Source: Pedosphaera sp. | GTDB lineage: Bacteria > Verrucomicrobiota > Verrucomicrobiia > Limisphaerales > UBA9464 | Length of the DNA stretch: 31,267 nucleotides | Assembly: GCA_009695405.1 (NCBI GenBank) | Contig: SIAZ01000005.1 | Location: 1-31,267 of the forward strand | Direction of reading: 5' to 3' | Shown: positions 15,499 through 23,057 of the stretch, piece after piece | Position numbering within the stretch: the first letter of the stretch is position 1 | How the letters are laid out: the number at the start of each line of letters is the position of its first letter | Made by a program: the position numbers and the translations under genes | Notes under the pieces: model-generated | The model's database searches: none | What the model was told of the DNA's origin: nothing | Seen by the model: only the letters and a program-made list of their open reading frames with translations

Positions 15499-16890
15499 AT
15501 GATCAGAACACTCTTCACCACCTTTCAGAATTGCTTTAAGATTCAGGAGTTACGCTCGAGGATTATCTTTACGGCGGTGGTTCTTTTGGTCGCTCGGCTC
15601 ATTGCTTTGACTCCTGTTCCAGGGTTGGACAGAGCCCTTTTGGCGGAGTATTTTTCCGCTCAAGAGGCTAAGGGTGCTGCTGGGGCAGGTGGGGTGTTGG
15701 GTCTCTATAGTCTTTTTACGGGTGGGGCACTTGAGCAGTGTGCAGTGGGCGCACTGGGGATTATGCCCTACATTAGCGCAACAATTTTCATTCAGTTATT
15801 GACGGCGGTAGTTGCTCCTCTTGGAAAGTTGGCAAGGGAGGAAGGTGGGAGAGCCAAGTTAATCGCCTACGGTAGGTATTTGACGGTTCTGCTCTGTTTG
15901 GGTCACGGGTTGATAGTTACCCTTGGTTGGGAAAATCCTGAACAAGCTTTTCAGGGCTTTTCGGGTGCGCTTATCACAATGGATAATTTGTGGGTCTACC
16001 GCTTCCAGACCGTGGTGGTTTTGACCGCAGGGACGCTCCTTCTCATGTGGTTGGGTGAGCAGATCACCGAAAGGGGAATTGGTAACGGTGTCTCGCTGAT
16101 CATCACAATTGGAATTTTGGCTAGGTTGCCGTCGGCAGTACGGTCGTTGCTATCGATGTTTGGCCACGAAGGGTCAGTTTCCCAGAAAGTTTTGCAATTT
16201 GCTCTTTTGATTATAGTTCTTGCGATAGTGGTCGCAGGAGTGATCACTATTACTCAGGCGCAGCGGAAGATTCCAGTGCAATACGCACAGCGCGCCGTCG
16301 GGCGGAAAATTATGTCAGGGGGAACATCGTTCATGCCCCTTCGAGTAAACTACGCTGGCGTTATGCCGGTAATCTTTGCTCAAGCAATTCTGATGTTTCC
16401 GGGAATGATTTTTGAGAAACTGGCGGGCAGTTTATCCCCTGGCTTCTTTAAAAATTTGAGCGTCTATGCTGCGAACCATTTGGCACGGGAGGGTGTTGTT
16501 TATCTTCTCCTCTACTCGTTGATGATTCTGTTTTTCTCCTATTTTTGGGTCGCTACTCAGTTTAATGAATTGCAGGTCGCGGATGATTTAAAAAAGAATG
16601 GAGGGTACATTCCTGGGGTTAGACCTGGAGCATCGACAAGCGATTTTCTCCATCGCACTATGAGCCGAATCACTTTGGCGGGGGCTGTGTTTCTTATGGT
16701 AATTGCGGTCATCCCAATTATCATGAGTGCTCGATTGAAGATCGATCCTCTCGTCTCACAATTTTTCGGAGGTACATCCCTGCTGATCACTGTGGGAGTT
16801 CTTCTCGATACGATGCGGCAGATGGAGTCCTACCTTCTCATGCGTCATTATGATGGGTTCTTGAAAAAAGGTAAGGTTCGCGGTCGCTAA
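15499..16890 (+). CDS. secY: Preprotein translocase subunit SecY
   Basis: SecY is the channel of the Sec translocon in the inner membrane. The 463-residue product has about ten hydrophobic segments. Family signatures are LTPVPGLDRALL, ALGIMPYISATIFIQLL, the GNGVSLIITIGI loop, the cytoplasmic loop AQRKIPVQYAQRAVG, and NPxxxA-like segments near the end with GVLLDTMRQMESYLLMRHYDG. The start is the ATG at 15499. In most bacteria adk follows; here map is next after 85 nt, in which no gene or clear signal is seen. Confidence 0.98.
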   Translation: MIRTLFTTFQNCFKIQELRSRIIFTAVVLLVARLIALTPVPGLDRALLAEYFSAQEAKGAAGAGGVLGLYSLFTGGALEQCAVGALGIMPYISATIFIQLLTAVVAPLGKLAREEGGRAKLIAYGRYLTVLLCLGHGLIVTLGWENPEQAFQGFSGALITMDNLWVYRFQTVVVLTAGTLLLMWLGEQITERGIGNGVSLIITIGILARLPSAVRSLLSMFGHEGSVSQKVLQFALLIIVLAIVVAGVITITQAQRKIPVQYAQRAVGRKIMSGGTSFMPLRVNYAGVMPVIFAQAILMFPGMIFEKLAGSLSPGFFKNLSVYAANHLAREGVVYLLLYSLMILFFSYFWVATQFNELQVADDLKKNGGYIPGVRPGASTSDFLHRTMSRITLAGAVFLMVIAVIPIIMSARLKIDPLVSQFFGGTSLLITVGVLLDTMRQMESYLLMRHYDGFLKKGKVRGR

Positions 16891-16975
16891 AGATTTCTAA
16901 TGTTCTTTGTCAGTATTTGGTAAATTGTAAGCTCAGCGGTCAGTTGTCGGCTTTTCAAAGCTGTATTTGGTTGCT

Positions 16976-17734
16976 ATGATGAGAAGCTTAGCTGAGTTAA
17001 CAAAAATGAGGGCTGCCTGTCGTATGGCGACCCAAGTTTTGCGGGCTGCAGCGAAAAGTGCTGAACCTGGTATGACCACCTCTCAATTAGATGCGGTTAT
17101 AGGTCGAAAGATTGGTTTACTTGGGGGAGTCAGTGCATTTTTAGGGTATCGGGGCTTCCCAGGGTTTAGTTGTCTTTCGGTCAACGAGGAGGTAATTCAT
17201 GGAATCGGCAGTAAGCGGCGGTTAGAGTTCGGGGATTTGCTCAAGATCGACATCGGGGTGCGGTATCTCGGATACATCGGAGATACAGCGATCACGGTGG
17301 CGGTGGGTGGTTGTTCTCCATTGGCGCAGAAAATGATGAATGCGACGGTGGAGGCTCTTTATCAAGGGATTTCTGCTGCCAGAGGAGGAGAGAGTGTTCA
17401 GTCAGTAGGAAGGGCAGTCTCTAAGCGTGTTCAGGCAGATGGATTTGGAGTCGTGAGAGAATTCTGTGGTCACGGTGTTGGAAAATCGCTACACGAAGAT
17501 CCGCAAATTCCGAATTACTCGGATCCTAAAGATCGGTCGCGGTTCAAGTCGGGTATGACGGTAGCAATCGAACCAATGGTAACAATGGGAGGGGCGGCGG
17601 TGGAGATTTTGGAAGACGGTTGGACGGTGGTAACACGCGACCGAAAGTTATCGGCGCACTTTGAGCATACAATTTTAATTACTGATTCGGAACCAGAAAT
17701 CCTTACACGGGATGAAGATGAACCGCTCTATTGA
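16976..17734 (+). CDS. map: Methionine aminopeptidase, type I
   Basis: Map removes the N-terminal methionine after Def has deformylated it. From the ATG at 16976 the product is 252 residues. All metal ligands expected in the family are seen: D in LLKIDIGV, D in YIGDTAI, H in CGHGVGKSLHE, E in VAIEPM and E in AHFEHT. The substrate-side histidine is in NEEVIHGIG. A TTG at 16967 would add three residues. The gene sits in the ribosomal cluster as in many bacteria, but without adk before it and without infA after it. Confidence 0.96.
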   Translation: MMRSLAELTKMRAACRMATQVLRAAAKSAEPGMTTSQLDAVIGRKIGLLGGVSAFLGYRGFPGFSCLSVNEEVIHGIGSKRRLEFGDLLKIDIGVRYLGYIGDTAITVAVGGCSPLAQKMMNATVEALYQGISAARGGESVQSVGRAVSKRVQADGFGVVREFCGHGVGKSLHEDPQIPNYSDPKDRSRFKSGMTVAIEPMVTMGGAAVEILEDGWTVVTRDRKLSAHFEHTILITDSEPEILTRDEDEPLY

Positions 17735-17755
17735 GAGCGGTAGGCTATTTCAACA

Positions 17756-17869
17756 ATGAAAGTAAGAGCGTCAGTCAAAAAGCTTTGTGAGAACTGCAAG
17801 ATGGTAAAGCGCAAGGGCGTGATCCGAGTGATCTGCGTCAACGCACGCCACAAGCAACGGCAGGGCTGA
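17756..17869 (+). CDS. rpmJ: 50S ribosomal protein L36, zinc-ribbon form
   Basis: A small gene of 37 codons encodes MKVRASVKKLCENCKMVKRK followed by the rest of a standard L36. The zinc ligands are C11, C14, C27 and H32, so it is the zinc-binding (C+) form. L36 binds 23S rRNA late in assembly. It sits 21 nt after map and 19 nt before rpsM, the usual place, but infA is not between map and rpmJ. No Shine-Dalgarno is seen. Confidence 0.96.
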   Translation: MKVRASVKKLCENCKMVKRKGVIRVICVNARHKQRQG

Positions 17870-17888
17870 AACGTTAAATTTAACTAAT

Positions 17889-18281
17889 ATGCCACGAATT
17901 CTTGGGGTAGATATCCCAGCAGACAAAAGAATAGACATTTCCCTCCGTTATTTGTACGGAATCGGACCAACTAATGCGCTTGAGATTCTCAAGAGAGCCG
18001 AGATTGACCCTTCAATCCGTGCAAAGGCTCTAAATGAGTCTCAACTGTCGCAGATCGTGAATGCGATCCAAGACGGTAAGTATGTGATTGAGGGCGATCT
18101 TCGACGGGAACTTGGGATGAACTTAAAGCGCCTTCAGGCGATTAAGAGCTACCGAGGTCAACGGCATTTGCGCAGTCTTCCTGTTCGTGGACAGCGCACC
18201 CAGACAAACTCTAGAACTCGTAAGGGCCCCCGGAAGACAGTCGGTGTGCAGCGTAATCCGACGGCTAAAGCCGCTAAGTAA
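17889..18281 (+). CDS. rpsM: 30S ribosomal protein S13
   Basis: S13 lies in the 30S head, pairs with S19 and forms bridges to the large subunit. The 130-residue protein starts PRILGVDIPADKRIDISL, has the helix-two-turn-helix YLYGIGPTNALEILKRA, then GDLRRELGMNLKRL, and the basic tail with RHLRSLPVRGQRTQTNSRT and KGPRKTVG. The C-terminal tail is a few residues longer than in E. coli. No Shine-Dalgarno is seen; the upstream gap is AT-rich. Confidence 0.97.
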   Translation: MPRILGVDIPADKRIDISLRYLYGIGPTNALEILKRAEIDPSIRAKALNESQLSQIVNAIQDGKYVIEGDLRRELGMNLKRLQAIKSYRGQRHLRSLPVRGQRTQTNSRTRKGPRKTVGVQRNPTAKAAK

Positions 18282-18298
18282 TTTTAATCCGATATATT

Positions 18299-18877
18299 AT
18301 GGCAGAAGAGACGAAGGCAAAGAAAATATCCGCTGCGGCGGAAGAGAAAGGCTCTCAGAAGGCGCCAACCGAAGGGAAGCCTGCAAAGGCGCCGGCAAAG
18401 GCACCCGAAGTTGCTCCAAATACGGCACAGGTTACCGGTCCGGTCGCTGCGGCGTCAGCTCCGTCAGCGGCTGATCTTTTGGGTGATGATCCCAATGCAA
18501 AGAAGATCATTCGTGCCAAGGGTGCTAAGAATGTATCTGTCGGCATTGCGCACGTCTCAGCGACATTTAACAATACTCAGGTGACCATCACCGATATGCA
18601 GGGCAATTTGATTGGATGGAGCACTGCGGGTCGAGTTGGATTTAAGGGGTCTAGGAAAAGCACAGCTTTCGCAGCTCAACAGGCAGCTCAAGATGCGGCT
18701 CGTCAGGCCATGTCGCACGGGATGCGTGAGATCGAAGTCAGAGTCAGCGGGCCAGGGTCTGGGCGTGAGTCTGCAATCCGAGCCCTTCAGGCGATTGGCT
18801 TGGAGATCAGTGTAATCAAAGACGTAACTCCCACGCCACACAATGGCTGCAGGCCCCGCAAGAAACGCCGAGTTTAA
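18299..18877 (+). CDS. rpsK: 30S ribosomal protein S11 with long Ala/Lys/Pro-rich N-terminal extension
   Basis: S11 lies on the 30S platform near the mRNA exit (E site). The C-terminal part, from about residue 65, is a standard S11: VSVGIAHVSATFNNTQVTIT, GWSTAGRVGFKGSRKST, AAQQAAQDAARQA and the end DVTPTPHNGCRPRKKRRV. The product has 192 residues, compared with about 129 normally. The first 60 or so are low-complexity, with Ala, Lys, Glu and Pro (KPAKAPAKAPEVAP), and look disordered. The ATG is the only good start for the long form; no start codon at the S11 core is preceded by a ribosome binding site. The gene lies 17 nt after rpsM. Confidence 0.96.
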   Translation: MAEETKAKKISAAAEEKGSQKAPTEGKPAKAPAKAPEVAPNTAQVTGPVAAASAPSAADLLGDDPNAKKIIRAKGAKNVSVGIAHVSATFNNTQVTITDMQGNLIGWSTAGRVGFKGSRKSTAFAAQQAAQDAARQAMSHGMREIEVRVSGPGSGRESAIRALQAIGLEISVIKDVTPTPHNGCRPRKKRRV

Positions 18878-18901
18878 TCTCAATCTTTTCTATTTTCTAA
18901 C

Positions 18902-19510
18902 ATGTCTCGCTATACAGGTCCTCGCGTACGGATTAGTCGTCGTCTCGGCGTTCCGGTTTTCGGTCCGTCTAAATATATCGAACGCCGTCCGTATCCTCCC
19001 GGTGCGCATGGCCCAAAGTCTCGCCGCAAGCATACCGATTATGCTGTTGGTTTGATGGAAAAACAGAAGTTGCGTTTCTTCTATGGGCTTCAGGAACGTC
19101 AGTTCCGGAATGTCTATGAGCGCGCTCTTCGTATGCGTGGTGTCACAGGTGAAAAGATGCTTCAGATTCTTGAAGCTCGTCTTGACAATATGGTGTATCA
19201 GGCGGGTTTTGCGCTAACACGACCCGCTGCGCGTCAATTAGTGGCACACGGTCACGTTCGTGTGAATGGGCGCAAGGTAAGCGTACCTAGTTTTTTTGTG
19301 AAGGTGAATGATGTGGTTCAAGTGAAGAACCATGTGGCCTCCAAAACCATTGTACAAAAAGGTTTGGAGAGTTCAACTAGTCGGTCTGTGCCTGATTGGA
19401 TTCGTCTGAATCGTGAGGAGTTGAGTGCGGTTCTCTTGCGGGTACCTTCCCGTGATGAGATCCAACCGATCGCCAATGAGCAGGCAATTGTTGAGTTTTA
19501 TTCCCGCTAA
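18902..19510 (+). CDS. rpsD: 30S ribosomal protein S4, zinc-free type
   Basis: S4 starts assembly of the 30S body and in E. coli controls the alpha operon by binding its leader. The 202-residue protein has RYTGPRVRISRRLGVPVFG at the start, the basic loop PPGAHGPKSRRKHTDY, EKQKLRFFYGLQERQFRNV, and the S4 RNA-binding domain with RLDNMVYQAGFALTRPAARQ and HGHVRVNGRKVSVPS. No cysteine cluster is present, so it is zinc-free. Downstream, 98 nt separate it from rpoA. Confidence 0.97.
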   Translation: MSRYTGPRVRISRRLGVPVFGPSKYIERRPYPPGAHGPKSRRKHTDYAVGLMEKQKLRFFYGLQERQFRNVYERALRMRGVTGEKMLQILEARLDNMVYQAGFALTRPAARQLVAHGHVRVNGRKVSVPSFFVKVNDVVQVKNHVASKTIVQKGLESSTSRSVPDWIRLNREELSAVLLRVPSRDEIQPIANEQAIVEFYSR

Positions 19511-19565
19511 TTATCGGACTCAGTAGGTCCACAAAGCAATTATATGGAAGCTAGCTTGCGGGAAG

Positions 19566-19592
19566 TTGACTAAGTTAGTTTCAGTTTAAAAT
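19566..19592 (+). promoter_or_regulatory. Candidate internal promoter before rpoA
   Basis: TTGACT (19566-19571) and TAAAAT (19587-19592) each match five of six consensus bases for a sigma70-type promoter, with a spacer of 15 nt, somewhat shorter than the optimum of 17. The 98-nt rpsD-rpoA gap is the longest in the cluster, which makes room for a promoter. Transcription would begin about 10 nt before the rpoA ATG, giving rpoA and rplQ extra expression. Not proven. Confidence 0.4.
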
Positions 19593-19608
19593 TGTAGAAG
19601 TTAAAAAT

Positions 19609-20619
19609 ATGCCAGTAAGATTAGGACGTTTTGAAATGCCAAAGCGTTTGGTTAAAGAGGACCAAACGGCGACTGACACTTTTGCTCGCTTTGTCGCAGA
19701 GCCGTTTGAAACTGGGTACGGTCACACCATTGGGAACTCCTTGCGTCGAGTTCTGTTATCTTCGTTGGAGGGTGCTGCGATTACCTCTGTGAAGATCGAC
19801 GGAGCGATGCATGAGTTTTCAACCGTGGACGGAGTGGTTGAGGATGTGACCGATATCGTGCTAAACTTGAAAAAGATCAAGTTCAAGTGCCACAGCCGAG
19901 AGACGCAAGTGTTGCTTCTTTCGGTCAGTAAAGAGGGAGCGATCACTGCTGGGGACATTCAGCTAAATCAAAATATTGAATTAGTTAACCCCACTCAGTT
20001 GATTTGTACCTTAGACCGGAAGAAAAAGCTGGAGATGGAATTTGAGATCAAGGTCGGGCGTGGTTTTTGTCCTGGTGACGAGAACAAGAAGCCAGATCAA
20101 GCCATTGGGGTGATTGCCATCGACTCACTTTTTTCCCCTGTTTCTCGAGTTCGATATAGTGTTGAAGCTGCCCGCGTTGGACAGCGAACTGACTATGATA
20201 AGTTGAATTTGGAGGTTTGGACTGACGGGCGTTTGTCTCCTGACGATGCTCTGACCCAAGCTTCGGCGATTCTTCAGCATCATTTGGATGTCTTTGTCGG
20301 CTATGACAAGAATGCTATTGAGTTTGAGGAGGAAATTAAACCTCAGGACGATGAGAAGGCGAAGCTCAAGAAACTGCTCAATATGAGTGTGAATGAGATT
20401 GAACTAAGCGTCCGTGCTGCAAATTGTCTCAACAATGCCAACATCACTAGTGTCGGGCAGTTGGCGATGAAGACGGAGCAGGAGATGTTGAAATACCGAA
20501 ATTTTGGCAAGAAGTCATTGAACGAGATTAAGGAGAAACTCTCTGGTCTTGGTTTGGTTTTGGGTATGAATATTGATCCGGTGCTTTTGGAAGTGCCGGT
20601 GGACAACAAGAAAATCTAA
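19609..20619 (+). CDS. rpoA: DNA-directed RNA polymerase subunit alpha
   Basis: The alpha subunit dimerises to nucleate RNA polymerase assembly, and its C-terminal domain contacts activators and UP elements. The product has 336 residues. The N-terminal domain shows FETGYGHTIGNSLRRVLLSSL and the SVKIDGAMHEFSTVDGVVED region; the acidic linker (EFEEEIKPQDDEK) lies near residue 230-248. The C-terminal domain has LLNMSVNEIELSVRAANCLN and YRNFGKKSLNEIKEKLSGLG. The ATG at 19609 is preferred; a second ATG at 19636 would remove nine residues. rplQ follows after 10 nt. Confidence 0.98.
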   Translation: MPVRLGRFEMPKRLVKEDQTATDTFARFVAEPFETGYGHTIGNSLRRVLLSSLEGAAITSVKIDGAMHEFSTVDGVVEDVTDIVLNLKKIKFKCHSRETQVLLLSVSKEGAITAGDIQLNQNIELVNPTQLICTLDRKKKLEMEFEIKVGRGFCPGDENKKPDQAIGVIAIDSLFSPVSRVRYSVEAARVGQRTDYDKLNLEVWTDGRLSPDDALTQASAILQHHLDVFVGYDKNAIEFEEEIKPQDDEKAKLKKLLNMSVNEIELSVRAANCLNNANITSVGQLAMKTEQEMLKYRNFGKKSLNEIKEKLSGLGLVLGMNIDPVLLEVPVDNKKI

Positions 20620-20629
20620 GGATAAGACT

Positions 20630-21169
20630 ATGCGCCATCTTAAGCGCAACAAAAAGCTAGGCCGTAAAGGGGACCATCGTAACGCCATGTTGGCGAACTT
20701 GGTTGGATCTCTCATTAAACACAAACGAGTTCAAACGACCCTCGCTAAGGCGAAGGCGGCACGACCGGTTGCTGAGAAGTTGCTGAGTTTGGGCAAGCGT
20801 GCGAACGCGGCCTCAGCGATTGCTGCGTCAAGCGTGGATGACAAGGCGAAGGCCTTGGCAATCGCCGAGAACGTGCATTGCCGACGTCTGGTTGCTGCCC
20901 GTCTGCGTCAGCAGGCGCGAAGCTTCTTCAAAGGCACTCCGACTGTAAAGGGCAAGGACCTTCGCGTCGCTTGGAAGGAGGAACATGATGTGGTTCATAT
21001 TTTGTGCGATTCTATTGCACCCGCATTTAAGGAGCGTTCGGGTGGTTACACTCGGATCCTCCGTTTAGGGCAACGGCAGGGTGATGCTGGCCAAATAGCT
21101 ATTCTCGAATGGGTTGACTTCGTTGCCACTGATTCCAAGGAATCTACGGCGGTTGAGCCTTCCAAGTAG
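20630..21169 (+). CDS. rplQ: 50S ribosomal protein L17, enlarged form
   Basis: L17 lies near the tunnel exit. The N-terminal half is standard: MRHLKRNKKLGRKGDHRNAM, ANLVGSLIKHKRVQTTLAKA. The C-terminal block RSGGYTRILRLGQRQGDAGQ also matches. The product has 179 residues, compared with 127 in E. coli. Most of the difference is an insert of about 35-40 residues between the ITLAK-type helix and the SGGYTR block (about residues 66-128, including FFKGTPTVKGKDLRVAWKEE), plus a short Ser/Glu tail. AAGGA lies about 7 nt before the ATG. It is the last gene before the terminator. Confidence 0.96.
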   Translation: MRHLKRNKKLGRKGDHRNAMLANLVGSLIKHKRVQTTLAKAKAARPVAEKLLSLGKRANAASAIAASSVDDKAKALAIAENVHCRRLVAARLRQQARSFFKGTPTVKGKDLRVAWKEEHDVVHILCDSIAPAFKERSGGYTRILRLGQRQGDAGQIAILEWVDFVATDSKESTAVEPSK

Positions 21170-21186
21170 AGGTTGTTTTTCGAAAG

Positions 21187-21215
21187 GGCCCGCCGGATTC
21201 CGGCGGGCCTTTTTT
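21187..21215 (+). terminator. Intrinsic terminator of the ribosomal supercluster
   Basis: A perfect 10-bp GC-rich stem, GGCCCGCCGG (21187-21196) and CCGGCGGGCC (21200-21209), encloses an ATT loop and is followed by six T residues (21210-21215). It starts 18 nt after the rplQ stop codon. This is a textbook rho-independent terminator and separates the ribosomal cluster from the Bat operon. Confidence 0.95.
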
Positions 21216-21276
21216 GTATGCTTGGTTAGATGGTTTAACGGACCAAAGGCCCCTAGGTCGAACAAATTGAGGGTTA

Positions 21277-22476
21277 GTGGGAGGCTGTTTGGCAGGAATG
21301 GCTCTGCGGACTGAGCGGATCAGTAATGGGATGACCACAAAGAATAACCGAACATGGAGGGTGCTAGGAGTGTTGCGCTGGGTTGCTGAATTAGCGCAGC
21401 GCTTGGTTAGTTTTTTTGTGGAATTAGCTGGGGGCCGCCAGAGGGAAGATGTGCACCAGTCGGGCGCGGTTGGTTCGCCTATTCGGGATGATCCCAAGAC
21501 GGTTGGAATTCCGCCGGAATTGATGAGGCGGATTCGACAGATTGAGGTCCGCACCCGTCGTTTGGTAAGCGACAGCTTTGCGGGCCAATATCACTCCGCA
21601 TTTAAGGGGCAGGGGATGGATTTTGATGAGGTACGAGAGTATCAACCGGGAGATGACGTTCGTTCTATTGATTGGAACGTGACAGCTCGGATGAATCATC
21701 CGTTTGTGAAGACTTTTAGGGAAGAGCGAGAACTGACCGTAATCTTGATGGTGGACCTGAGTGGGTCAGGTCGTTTCGGCTCTGGAGAGATGTCCAAGCG
21801 GGAGTTGATGGCTGAGTTGGCGGCTGTATTGGCTTTTTCGGCTATCCGGAACCAAGATAAAGTGGGGCTCTTGCTCTTTTCCGAGATCATCGAGAAATAT
21901 GTGCCCCCTGCGAAAGGTCGTCGACATGTTTTGCGGGTGATTAGGGATGTCCTTTTTCATCGCCCCCTTCATTCGGGCACTAACACCAATGGCGCCTTGG
22001 AGTTTATTCGGAAGGTGCTGCCGAATCGTGCGGTCGTAGTCATGCTGTCTGATTTTCTTGGGGAGAGTAGGCCTAATAGGGTACTCATTGAGAGCCATCT
22101 TCGTCGGAAGGTACTTCAGTCAGAAACATTGGGGCGTCTTTCTGAGAGTTCATTGAATCAAGTGGGGCGGCGACATGATTTAATTGGGATTCACGTGATT
22201 GATCCACGCGAGGTGGAGTTGCCAGAGGTGGGGCGGTTGCTTCTTCAGGATGCTGAGACGGGAGAAGTGGTGGAGATCAATACCGGAGATAGACGTCGAC
22301 TGATGGCTTTTTCGACCCGGCAAGCCAAGGCTCAAGAGGAGTTGGAGCGTTTATTCCGTGGGTGCCGAGTGGATTATTTGCGGATTATTTTACCCAAATT
22401 TGGGGAGAGTAGAGATGGTTTTCTGCTACAGTTAGCTAGCTTTTTTGAGGCGCGGCAAAAGAGGAGGAACCGATGA
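21277..22476 (+). CDS. DUF58-domain protein, first gene of the Bat operon
   Basis: DUF58 proteins contain a von Willebrand A-like fold and are usually encoded next to MoxR ATPases and Bat proteins. Up to 399 residues are possible from the GTG at 21277, which has a GAGGG three nt upstream; ATGs at 21298 and 21331 are alternatives. The conserved part starts near residue 80 (PELMRRIRQIEVRTRRLV). It then shows GQGMDFDEVREYQPGDDVRSIDWNVTAR (family block, about 111-138), FREERELTV and a metal-site motif DLSGSG (D160, S162, S164). The first 75 residues are not conserved and include an amphipathic or membrane-associated stretch (VLRWVAELAQRLVSFFVEL). The stop overlaps the next start by 4 nt. No moxR gene is upstream; the ribosomal terminator is there instead. 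Confidence 0.92.
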   Translation: MGGCLAGMALRTERISNGMTTKNNRTWRVLGVLRWVAELAQRLVSFFVELAGGRQREDVHQSGAVGSPIRDDPKTVGIPPELMRRIRQIEVRTRRLVSDSFAGQYHSAFKGQGMDFDEVREYQPGDDVRSIDWNVTARMNHPFVKTFREERELTVILMVDLSGSGRFGSGEMSKRELMAELAAVLAFSAIRNQDKVGLLLFSEIIEKYVPPAKGRRHVLRVIRDVLFHRPLHSGTNTNGALEFIRKVLPNRAVVVMLSDFLGESRPNRVLIESHLRRKVLQSETLGRLSESSLNQVGRRHDLIGIHVIDPREVELPEVGRLLLQDAETGEVVEINTGDRRRLMAFSTRQAKAQEELERLFRGCRVDYLRIILPKFGESRDGFLLQLASFFEARQKRRNR

Positions 22477-23057
22477 GGGACTTGGGGTTTGGCGGAATGT
22501 TTTTTTTGATTTTTACTCTATTGGGTGCACTGCCCGTCGAGGTTAAAGCTGGGAATGAACTTAGGGATATCCGCGGGCCGCTTGATTTGTCATGGATGTC
22601 GCCTTGGGTGGGGCGAGGTCTTATAGTGGCTATCCCACTCTTGATTTTGGCTGCAGCTTGGTTGCGTCGACGTCGGAAGCAGGCTTTGGGGACGCGAGAA
22701 TTGAAAGAATCGGCGGTGGGTCGCGCAAGGAAGCGACTTGCTGAGGTGCTGAGTTGTATTGGAGAACCAGATCCATTTTGTACACGGCTTTCGGAGATTA
22801 TTCGCGTGTATTTGGAGGAGCGGTTTGGTTTGCAAGCGCCTGATCAGACAACCGAAGAGTTTCTTGAAGGATTAAAAATCAGTAGTGCCTTAGATTTACG
22901 ACATAAGCAACTGCTGGAAGTGTTTTTGACTCAGTGTGACTGGGTGAAATTTGCAAAGGGAAACCCTGAGAAAGATGAATTGGGGCGCCTGCATCAGGTG
23001 GCAGCTACCTTGGTAGATGAGACCGGAGAAGGGACAAGAGGAGGGCAACTAAAGTGA
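22473..23057 (+). CDS. DUF4381-like membrane protein of the Bat operon
   Basis: The protein has 194 residues with a possible signal peptide (about 1-26, ending VKAG) and one transmembrane segment (about 47-64: GRGLIVAIPLLILAAAWL) followed by a basic cluster RRRRK. The cytoplasmic part has the family pattern FCTRLSEIIRVYLEERFGL, APDQTTEEFLEGL and LLEVFLTQCDWVKFAKG. Proteins of this type lie between DUF58 and BatA genes in many genomes. A molecular role has not been established. It overlaps the DUF58 gene by 4 nt and BatA by 4 nt (GTGA), so translation of the three is probably linked. Confidence 0.85.
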   Translation: MRDLGFGGMFFLIFTLLGALPVEVKAGNELRDIRGPLDLSWMSPWVGRGLIVAIPLLILAAAWLRRRRKQALGTRELKESAVGRARKRLAEVLSCIGEPDPFCTRLSEIIRVYLEERFGLQAPDQTTEEFLEGLKISSALDLRHKQLLEVFLTQCDWVKFAKGNPEKDELGRLHQVAATLVDETGEGTRGGQLK

